A stretch of 64,000 nucleotides of DNA. Origin: Verrucomicrobiota bacterium (GTDB taxonomy: Bacteria > Verrucomicrobiota > Verrucomicrobiia > Opitutales > Opitutaceae). A program made the translations under genes and the position numbers. Position 1 is the stretch's first letter, and every line of letters begins with the position of its first letter. The stretch lies in NCBI GenBank assembly GCA_016222805.1, contig JACRQG010000028.1:1-64000 (forward strand). The letters are read 5' to 3'. Of the stretch, positions 25,572 to 33,793 are shown in pieces. Under the pieces are notes generated by a model, which was not told where the DNA came from, searched no databases, and worked only from the letters and a program-made list of their open reading frames with translations.

Positions 25572-27656
25572 TCACTGCGAACGGGCCGGAGGGTTGGTTC
25601 CCCACGACAGCGATTCGAGGTAGCGCAGACTCTTTGGAATCTGGCCAAGCGGGTCGGTGGATTCGTCCTCGATGAAGTAGTGCTTTATGCCCTGGCGCTG
25701 GCCTTCGCGCAACGCCGCGGAGACATCGATGATGCCGGAGCCCACCACGACGTCGTTGCTCCGGTCGGTGCGGCCGGTGAAGAGGCCGGTCTTCGTGCCG
25801 GTCCGCATGTCCTTTATGTGCATCAGGTGCCAGCGGTTGGGGTGTCTCTGCATCAGTTTAACAGGGTCCTGACCGGCGTGTACCGCCCAGAAGATGTCGA
25901 TCTCAAAGCAGACCAGCTGTGAATCGGTTTTTTCCGCGAGCAGATCGAACAGCGTGCGACCCGCGCCATGCGGAACGAATTCATCGCCATGCGGGTGGAA
26001 GAAGAAACGGATCCCAGCGCGGCCGAGCGCCTCGCCGGCACGGTTGAAGGTGTTGGCGGCGTCGACCATGTCGGCCTCAGTGAGGGCGCGCCGGTCAGGG
26101 CGCGAGATGCTTCCGACGCCGACGTAGCGCACGCCAAGCGCCTTGGCCTCGGCGACGACCTTATCCAGATTCCGGGCGACTTCGTCGTAGCTCCAGTTGC
26201 CGGAGACCGGCTTGAGTCCGACGGCGAGGAGACGGGCTCGGAGCTGGGCGTGCGGCAGACCGGCAGGGACGCCGGCGATTTCGACCTCGATAAACCCGAA
26301 GGCGCGGGCTGTTTGGAGTCCGAGCGGGACGTTGGTTTTCAGGATGTCACGTAGACTCCAGAGTTGGAGTCCGACGGGGCCGTGAAAACTCGCATTGGTT
26401 CCGACGCCGCGGGCCCCGCTTCGAGTGCCGCCGTTGAGCCAGACATCGACCCGCGGAACCTCCCAGTTGTAAGGCTTTTGAAGGATGTCGAGGTCGCCGT
26501 CGCCGTCGAGATCGCCCAAACGGGTCTCATGCCAACCGAGACCGATCGCGAATTCGGTCTTACGGAAATTGCCTCGGCCGTCGCCGTAGAAAATCCAAGC
26601 AGTGGCGTTGGGGTTGTCCGGTATCACCGCCTTGTGGGTCCACTTGGCCATCTCGGCTACGAAGATGTCGAGGTGGCCATCGCGATCGATGTCGCCGAGT
26701 TGGAGGCTGTGGCCGTGGTTGATGGCACGTTCGAGAAGCTCATGCGGCTTCCAGTCAGCGGGATTGAGCGGATCCCCGGTGCATTCATACCAGCGTATCG
26801 GGCCGCTGCCGTCACCGGGTGAAACCACGATCTGCGGGAACTTCGAAGGCTTAAAGTAGCCGGCAAAGATGAGGCCACCGTGCGTGGCAAACTTGATCTG
26901 CTTGAACTCCCGTCCGCCAACGTGCTTGAACCATGAATCGCAGGCGAGGATGTCGATTCTGCCATCCGCATCGATATCATATGCCGACACGCCTTCGATG
27001 TAGGGCACGCCGTTCGGCTTCGCCCCGGCTAGCACTGTCGAGATCGGCCATTCAGTGGCGGTGCGCGGGTTGTCAGGGATCTCGGCGAGAAAGAGCGTGC
27101 TGACCTTTTGGTTCCAGAATGCCAGCTGGGGGCGGCCGGTACCGAGGAAATCGGCGAAGCACTGATCGTGGTGTTGTTTCGCGCCACTCTTTTTGATCAA
27201 ATGGCGCTTCCAGGGGGCATTCTTTTCGAAGTGCGGCGCGGGATTCTCCCACCACCACACCTCGGCGCTCTGGTAGTCACCCCCGAACACGACATCCAAG
27301 TCACCATCGCCATCGATGTCAGCGATCGCGCCGCCGGCCTCGAGGGTGAGCGGTTCGCTCTCGATCACGTATTGAATCCAACCGGTGGCGATGCGCCGGT
27401 AAAACAAAAGAGCGGGGCCTTTGTGGCGAAAACTGAGAATGAAGTCGTTGGTGCCGTCCTGGTCGAAATCGGCGACGACCGCACCGGTTTGTTGAGTGGA
27501 GCCACCGGGGTGGGCGGCGAGGTCCCCAGCGCGACTGGAAAGGTGTTGCCATTCGATGGCGGGCTGGGGCGCGGTGGCCGCGCAGAGGAAGGTCGAAGTG
27601 AGCGCGGCGCAGGCAAGGATTGGGAGAGGGGGGAAGGAGGTGAGGCTGGGGCTCAT
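25572..27656 (-). CDS. Exported fusion of an FG-GAP/VCBS beta-propeller and a sugar isomerase/epimerase TIM barrel
   Basis: The 694-residue protein starts with a signal peptide (PPLPILACAALTSTFLCAA). Residues ~45-420 carry five calcium-binding FG-GAP loops of the DxDxDGxxD type (DFDQDGTNDF, DIDGDGDLDV, DIDADGRIDI, DIDRDGHLDI, DLDGDGDLDI), forming a propeller. At about residue 429 (PVGLQLWSLRDILKTNVP) a complete xylose-isomerase-like barrel begins, with IRFFFHPHGDEFVPHG, LVCFEIDIFWAVHAGQDPVK, WHLMHIKDM and HYFIEDE. These strand-end motifs supply its likely metal ligands. Fusing a propeller that binds a surface or polymer to a barrel normally found in the cytoplasm is unusual. Relatives of the barrel domain alone act on 3-keto-glycosides. 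Confidence 0.85.
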   Translation of the reverse strand: MSPSLTSFPPLPILACAALTSTFLCAATAPQPAIEWQHLSSRAGDLAAHPGGSTQQTGAVVADFDQDGTNDFILSFRHKGPALLFYRRIATGWIQYVIESEPLTLEAGGAIADIDGDGDLDVVFGGDYQSAEVWWWENPAPHFEKNAPWKRHLIKKSGAKQHHDQCFADFLGTGRPQLAFWNQKVSTLFLAEIPDNPRTATEWPISTVLAGAKPNGVPYIEGVSAYDIDADGRIDILACDSWFKHVGGREFKQIKFATHGGLIFAGYFKPSKFPQIVVSPGDGSGPIRWYECTGDPLNPADWKPHELLERAINHGHSLQLGDIDRDGHLDIFVAEMAKWTHKAVIPDNPNATAWIFYGDGRGNFRKTEFAIGLGWHETRLGDLDGDGDLDILQKPYNWEVPRVDVWLNGGTRSGARGVGTNASFHGPVGLQLWSLRDILKTNVPLGLQTARAFGFIEVEIAGVPAGLPHAQLRARLLAVGLKPVSGNWSYDEVARNLDKVVAEAKALGVRYVGVGSISRPDRRALTEADMVDAANTFNRAGEALGRAGIRFFFHPHGDEFVPHGAGRTLFDLLAEKTDSQLVCFEIDIFWAVHAGQDPVKLMQRHPNRWHLMHIKDMRTGTKTGLFTGRTDRSNDVVVGSGIIDVSAALREGQRQGIKHYFIEDESTDPLGQIPKSLRYLESLSWGTNPPARSQ

Positions 27657-27962
27657 TTGGGCAGATGGTGCAGGAAATCGATTCTATAGGCGCTGGGCGC
27701 GAGTTGCCGCCAGGCGACCGCCCTGATAAGGCAGACGATGCTAACCCAAGGAGGTTTGGCCGTCTTCAGCCAAGATGGAATTTTGTTTCGCGCCGACGGA
27801 AGGCACCCCAGGTTTTCGCGGGACGCTGGTAAGGCTGACCTGCGATTGACTGTCTTCCGACGCCTTCCCGGGCTCTCGTGGGTTGTTTCCGCGCTGGCGA
27901 AACGGTTTTCCGCGCGCGCTAAATACGAACAGGGGTGTCTTGGCTACGATTTGGACAAACTC
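27657..27962. other. Divergent promoter region between the fusion gene and the GH115-like gene
   Basis: This 306-base region separates the two divergently transcribed genes. It holds one strong copy of the AraC-type motif at 27897-27926. The plus-strand frame is open upstream of 27963, but its translation has no domain character, so I treat it as noncoding. Confidence 0.5.
27897..27926 (+). promoter_or_regulatory. Candidate AraC-type operator/promoter upstream of the GH115-like gene
   Basis: The site reads GCGAAAC, two bases, TTTTCC, five bases, CGCTAAATAC. Half-sites GCGAAAC and GCTAAAT start 21 bases apart. The end of the site lies 36 bases before the ATG, the same distance as at the cyclase operon. 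The TAAATA part may double as a -10 element. Confidence 0.6.
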
Positions 27963-30047
27963 ATGTTACTGTTCCGCTGCTTGATCATTGCCGCGCTGCT
28001 TGGGTCGATTGCAGAGGCGCCGGCAGCAGTGCGTCTCACCCCTGGAGTGCCGTTGTTTGTTCCCGAAGGTGCACCGGCATCCGTGTTACTCGCCGTCGAA
28101 GACCTCCGGCGGGATTTGGAGATGGTCCTCGGCGCACCGTCACCAGTCGTCACGGAACTGGCCGTGCTGCGTGGACGCAGCGCGATCTTGATTCTCGGCG
28201 CCAACCAAGCACCGCCCAGGTTGCACGACAGCAGGGTCACTGGCCGCGAATCCCACGGGATACACGTGGGCGAACTCGAAGGCACGCCACACATCGTCCT
28301 GGAAGGTGCGGATCCTCGCGGCGTGATCTACGCCATCTACTCGTTTTCGGACGAGTTTCTCGACGTGCCCCCGCTGTGGTACTGGTCCGGATGGAAGCCG
28401 AAACGGCGCAACGCGATCGAGGTGCCAGCCGACACCGTGCGGTTGTTTCCGCCAGCGTACGTGCGCTGGCGGGCGTGGTTCAACAATGACACCGACTTTC
28501 TCACCCCGTGGCGCGAGCGGTCGCCGGCGAATGATCACGCGGTTTACGAGACGGTGCTGCGGCTGAAGTACAATACCTATGAAATAGGCTCCGTTGCCGA
28601 CTTGCGGCGTGACTCGCCGCCGTTTGCCGTGAATCCGGATGCCGCCGGGGCGCACGCGCGGGGACTGGTGATCACGCACCATCACACTTCCCCGTTGGGC
28701 TCGAGCCTGCGCGACTGGGACGCGTTTTGGCGGCGGCAGGGCCGCGAGCCAGCGCCGCTCACGGTTAGCGCGCACGCGAATCTGGCGGCGTTCTGGCGGT
28801 ACCACGCTGAAACGGCGAAGCGCGCTGGTTTTGAGCAGGTCTGGACGATCGTGTTTCGTGGCGCGGGCGACATTCCATTCTGGCAGACGTTCCGGGATGC
28901 GCCGGCCGAGACGGCGGCACGTGCGCAGATCATCAGCGACATGTTGCGCGCGCAGGTTGCGATCGTGAAGGAGGTCACCGCCGATCCGGCACCAGACATG
29001 CGCACAACGCTCTACAACGAAGGCTCGACGATGTTTGCCGCCGGCCTCCTGCGTCCACCCGCAGAGCCGACGCTCATCTGGAATTTCGTTGCCGCGCGAC
29101 GCGACCACTTCCCGGCCGAGGATGTGCGAGGATTCAAGGCGCCGCCGGATCGACTGATTGGTTATTATCTCAATTTCCAATTCACTTCGAGCGGTTCACA
29201 TCTCGCCGCCGCGGAAGGTCCTTGGAAGATGGCCGCAAATTACCGGATTGTCGACGCCACCGGCGACCGGCCGCTCGCGTTCACCGTGGTGAATGCCGGG
29301 AACATCCGGGAACATCTCGCTGAGCTCTCGGCCAACGCCGACATGATGTGGCGGTTCAGAGAGTTCGACGCCGACGAATTCCTCCGGAGGTTCTGCGCCC
29401 GCTATTTCGGCGCAGCGCAGGCGGCCGAGGCGGCGGAACTCTATCGCGCCTACTACCAGGCTTACTGGACGCAGAAGCCGTCTGACATTCCCGGTTTCGC
29501 CCGCCAGTATCTGTTTCAGGACATGCGTTACGCGCGGGCAGTTGAGATGCTGCTCAAGGACATGGCCGCCGGGATCCACCGCCCCAACCCGCTCGACGGC
29601 CATCCACTCGACCGGCCCGACACCGGGGGCGGATATTTCCGGGTCGAACTGCGGCCCGGCGATGCAAATCAGGTTGCCGCGCTGCTCCGCGGCACGGCCG
29701 AATCGGGCAGACAGTTCGCCGCCATCGTCGCTCAGGCGGATGCGCTGATGCCGCGCATCGCCCCGGAAGGCCGTGTCTTCTTCGACGACAATCTCCGGCT
29801 TCGCGCGCGTGTCATGCAGCAGCTCAATTCCCTGTTGCACGAGTCAACGCTCGCCTACCAAGCGTATGGAAATCAGGAGGCAAGGCGCCGGCATCTGGCG
29901 GCCGCGGTGGGATGCGTCGAATCGGTGCGGGCGATGCTCGATTTAACGCAGCACAGAACCTTCGCCGGCTGGTATGACAGCGACCGGGTATTCGGCCTCG
30001 ATGCACTGCGGGATAAGTTGCGGCAGGAAATCGCGTCTGGACGTTGA
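27963..30047 (+). CDS. GH115-like (xylan alpha-1,2-glucuronidase-related) exported protein
   Basis: From the ATG at 27963 the protein has 694 residues with a signal peptide (MLLFRCLIIAALLGSIAEAPAA). It follows the GH115 order. An N-terminal domain has SVLLAVEDLRRDLEMVLG and the SDEFLDVPPLWYW segment. The barrel follows, with VRWRAWFNNDTDFL, VYETVLRLKYNTYEIGSV, HARGLVITHHHTSPLGSSLR, ADMMWRFREFDADEFLRRF and a helical C-terminal domain. GH115 enzymes remove glucuronic acid from xylan. This copy is shorter than typical members (about 900-1000 residues) and divergent, so it may have another specificity. The choice of the ATG is supported by the signal peptide and the operator just upstream. Confidence 0.75.
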   Translation: MLLFRCLIIAALLGSIAEAPAAVRLTPGVPLFVPEGAPASVLLAVEDLRRDLEMVLGAPSPVVTELAVLRGRSAILILGANQAPPRLHDSRVTGRESHGIHVGELEGTPHIVLEGADPRGVIYAIYSFSDEFLDVPPLWYWSGWKPKRRNAIEVPADTVRLFPPAYVRWRAWFNNDTDFLTPWRERSPANDHAVYETVLRLKYNTYEIGSVADLRRDSPPFAVNPDAAGAHARGLVITHHHTSPLGSSLRDWDAFWRRQGREPAPLTVSAHANLAAFWRYHAETAKRAGFEQVWTIVFRGAGDIPFWQTFRDAPAETAARAQIISDMLRAQVAIVKEVTADPAPDMRTTLYNEGSTMFAAGLLRPPAEPTLIWNFVAARRDHFPAEDVRGFKAPPDRLIGYYLNFQFTSSGSHLAAAEGPWKMAANYRIVDATGDRPLAFTVVNAGNIREHLAELSANADMMWRFREFDADEFLRRFCARYFGAAQAAEAAELYRAYYQAYWTQKPSDIPGFARQYLFQDMRYARAVEMLLKDMAAGIHRPNPLDGHPLDRPDTGGGYFRVELRPGDANQVAALLRGTAESGRQFAAIVAQADALMPRIAPEGRVFFDDNLRLRARVMQQLNSLLHESTLAYQAYGNQEARRRHLAAAVGCVESVRAMLDLTQHRTFAGWYDSDRVFGLDALRDKLRQEIASGR

Positions 30048-30354
30048 TCGCAGCGAGTGGAGCTGCCGGCATGGTCGACTGAGTTTTGTTGTTACCTGGT
30101 TCGCGCGAAGTTCAGGTTTCCGGTGGTTGTCGTGAGTAGGATTTGAACTTGGGCAGCAGGTTGGCTGCGTCCGCGAAAGCGAAACATTTTTCCGCTTCCG
30201 CTAAATACGGGGCGTACCCATTTCGGCTATTGTCGTCGTAGCGGCGTCCATGCCCGTTCAACGAGCGAGTGACGCCGGCCAAGCGACCCCGACCTCCCCA
30301 AACCCTCCGCTGCACCGGCGCCACGCCACGTGACCGGTGTTCCGACTGCTCACC
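30048..30354. other. Upstream region of the frameshifted TonB receptor
   Basis: This 307-base region contains an AraC-type motif at 30179-30208 and no gene on either strand that I can support. A GTG at 30337 is in frame with the receptor but would prepend only six residues. Confidence 0.5.
30179..30208 (+). promoter_or_regulatory. Candidate AraC-type operator upstream of the TonB receptor
   Basis: The site reads GCGAAAC, two bases, TTTTCC, five bases, CGCTAAATAC. It matches the 27897 site at all 23 conserved positions. Half-sites GCGAAAC and GCTAAAT start 21 bases apart. It lies 146 bases before the ATG at 30355. Confidence 0.6.
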
Positions 30355-33300
30355 ATGATCCCCAACTCCAGGTTTGTTTTCGCGAGCTGCCTCGCGCAGC
30401 TGGTTCTCACCTCAATGCTCGCTGCGCAAGTCGCCCCGACGCCGAACATTCCCGCGGCTACGCTCGCCCGCTACGACACCAACAAGAATGGCCGGCTCGA
30501 ACCCGAAGAGCAACGTGTCTACGAGAGTGATCTGAAGCAGATTCTAACCCGTGGGAATGCCACGACCGGAGGCGATGAGACGGTGATCCTCTCGCCGTTC
30601 GAGGTCACCGCCAACAACAGGGGTTATCAGGCCACGAATACCATGTCGGGCACGCGTCTGAATTCGCAACTCGAGGATCTCGGCGCCGCCATCTCGGTCA
30701 TCACCAAGGAGCAAATGGCGGATCTCGCGATGCTCGATATCAACGACGTGTTCCTTTACACGGGCAGCACCGAGGGCACCGGACAGTACACCCAAATCGA
30801 CGAAGTTTCGGGTCGGGGGGAAACCACCGACGCCACCGCAGGTGATCCCGCCAATGCCAATCGCATTCGCGGCATCGGTCGGGCCAATGTCTCTAGCGGC
30901 AATTTCGAGACGAGCAACCGGGTGCCGCTCGACCCAATCGACTCCGACGGGGTAGAAATCAGCCGCGGGCCCAACGCCAGCATCTTCGGCTTGGGGAACC
31001 CTTCCGGCACCGTCAACATCATCGGAGCCACGGCCAATCTTCAGCGGAACCGGTCAACGGTCAGTTTTCGCGCCGACAGCTTCGAAGGCTGGCGCAGTTC
31101 CGTCGATGTGAACCGGGTCCTGTTCAAGGACCGCCTGGCGATCCGCGTCAGCGGCGCCAAGGAGCACACTGGATTCGACCTCAAACCGTCGGGCGTCGAT
31201 ACCAAGCGATTCAATGGCATGTTGTCCTTTCGTCCGTTCAAGCGGACCATGATTCGAGCCTCCTACCAATATTACCAAGCCGACGGTACGCGGCCAAATT
31301 CGATTCCGCCGCAGGATGGCGTCACCGCCTGGCGCCAGGCCGGTTCGCAAACTTGGGACCCGCTCACCAGTTCCCTCAAGTTGAACGGGGTTGTCACTCG
31401 GACCACGCCGCCGGGCTACACCTACGTGCCGACGGCCAACTATGGTGTGCAATACGTCGACCGTGGAGGCATCGGGTATTGGGGCCAGTTTTATGGCGCG
31501 ACCGGCGGCACATCTCCTTTCGGAGCGCTGCAGTCCACGCGCCGCGTTGTTGTGACGACTTCGCAGTTTCAGGATAATCAGCCGCTAATCGGGCGCCGCA
31601 CCACGGTAATCACCGATCGAAACGTCTACGACTGGCAGTCGCTGAATCTCTATTCGCAGAATAGCTTCGAGGACAAGACGGAGACATCGCGGGTGACGCT
31701 GGATCAGATTTTTCTGGAGACCCAACGGCAGACTCTGGCGGCCCAGTTTGGCTGGTTCCGCGAGGACTCGGAGCGATTCAACCGCTACCTCATGGCGGAC
31801 GGCGCGACGCAGGGCACGACCGGGATGCTTTCCGTCGATATTAACGAGCGACTGCTCAACGGCGCCGCCAACCCGTATTTCCTGCGACCGTTCATCTTTC
31901 AAGCCGAGCCGCGCATCCGGAACATGCCCCTGACAAATGACGTGGCGCCAGTGGTTGGGTACGCACAACCTCGTCGGCTATGGCGAGTACAAGAACAAGG
32001 TGCAGAAGACCTATTTCTACCGCGAAGATATCAACAGCATCAATCCGTGGACGTTTGTCAGCGCCACCAATCCCACGTCGCTTAAGAACGGGAATCAACC
32101 CGTGCGTGAGTTTCTCCGTTTTTACGTTGGCGACAACGTGGGTCAAAACATCGAGTACGCCCCCGGTCCGGTTAAGTACGGTTCGTATACCTACAACTAT
32201 GGCGATGCCATCACTGGTGTTTTTCAAAACGACCCGATCTCACTCGGCCTGGTCCCTCTGAATTTCAACGGCACGCGAGTGATCCAGAAAACCGAAGGAG
32301 CGGTCCTGCAAAGTCATCTGTGGCGGGACCGGTTGGTCAGCACTTTCGGTAAGCGCGAGGACCGGCACTACACGAAGCTGAACAATGCCTTCGCAGTGAC
32401 TAACCGTGGTTTCGACTTCAATCACGACATCCAAAACCAGTTCCGCACGGACCCCTGGCAGATCCGCGAGGGCAGCGCCATTCAGAAAGGAGCGGTGTTG
32501 AAACTATTCCGCGGCTGGGACATCATCGAGCGGCCAGCGTCGGTCGGTACCGGCCTCACGCGGTTCTTTGCCCAGACGCTGCGTGGGCTCAACGTGCATT
32601 ACAACCGATCGGACAGCTTCCTGCCCGCTGCACCGGCGCAGAATGTCTTTTTCGAGTACCTACCCGATCCCAAAGGCGAAGGTAAGGACTACGGTTTTTC
32701 CCTGAACCTGTTTGACGGAAAGCTCTTCCTCAAGGTGAACAAATACGAGACAATGACGCTCAACTCGCGCGGGGGTCCCTCGAACAGCATCGCCGCGGCG
32801 GCCTTGGCGCTCGACTACTACGGGATCGCAGGCGGAGTGGAATACAGTCTGCAGGTAAAGACCGAACAGTGGCTCCGGGCGGCCAACCCGGGGATCACCG
32901 ATGCCCAGCTTAAAGTTCAACAGGCCGCCCTCATGGGCATCGCGCCCATCGAGCGCGAGGAGTTCCGGGCCATTCCTCGGGCGGAAACGGATGACATCCT
33001 GAGCCGCGGGAAAGAGTACGAACTCCATTTCAATCCGGTGAACTACTGGACGTTGACGGCGAATTTCACCGATCAGCAGACGATAAATTCGCGGATGGGA
33101 CCCAATGTCGCCGCCTACGTCCAGCAGCGACTGCCCTATTGGACGACGATCATCGATCCCACTCCCACCGCCACGGGCTCCAGACTTTGGTTCGATCAGA
33201 TGTATACGGTAAACGAGACCCAACGCGCACAGTATGACCGCGCCGTGGCCGGTGCACTCCAGACGGCGCGGGCCTTGGAGGGTCTCGCTCGACCCCAGAT

Positions 33301-33694
33301 CCGGCGCTACCGGGGAAATCTGGCCACCACCTTCCGCCTGTCGGGAATCTCGGATCACAGGATCTTGCGAAATATCGCGCTCACGGGTGCGGCCCGCTAT
33401 GAAAGCAAGGCTTCAATCGGTTTCCTCGGCACGCCGGATGCGGGCGGCGTCTACCGGAACTACGACGTGACCCGATCAATTTATGACCGGGGCCAGATCA
33501 ACGCCGATGCGGGCGTCGCCTACCGTACGAGGTTGTGGCGCAACAAGGTCGGTTCCACTTTTCAGCTCAACGTGCGCAACATCAATGAGAGCGGTCGGCT
33601 CCAGCCCATCAACGCCCTGGTGACCGGGCAGATCTACCAATACCGCATCATCGCGCCGCGGCAGTTCATCGTCACGGCGACGTTTGATCTCTAA
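30355..33694 (+). pseudogene. TonB-dependent receptor with N-terminal EF-hand, split by one frameshift
   Basis: Two overlapping frames together encode one receptor of about 1112 residues. The first has a signal peptide, an EF-hand calcium loop DTNKNGRLEPEE (residues 41-52), a TonB-box-like ETVILSPFEVTA, and a plug domain (ISVITKEQMADLAMLDINDV, NRIRGIGRANV, EISRGPNASIFGLGNPSGTV). Around base 31942 the barrel sequence passes to the +1 frame. The first frame then runs into a stop at 32085 while the second continues TWRQWLGTHNLVGYGEYKN to a normal C-terminus (RQFIVTATFDL). Removing one G restores a continuous protein. This is either a real inactivation, a phase-variable site or a sequencing error. 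In an intact form it would import the locus substrate through the outer membrane. Confidence 0.8.
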
Positions 33695-33793
33695 TCTTGG
33701 ATCGCCGCTATCCGGCGTTTCTGCGCAAGCACCCACCGCCCGAACGCTGATGCAGCGTCAAAGGTGCAGTCCGGTGCCACAGCAGTCCTCAAA

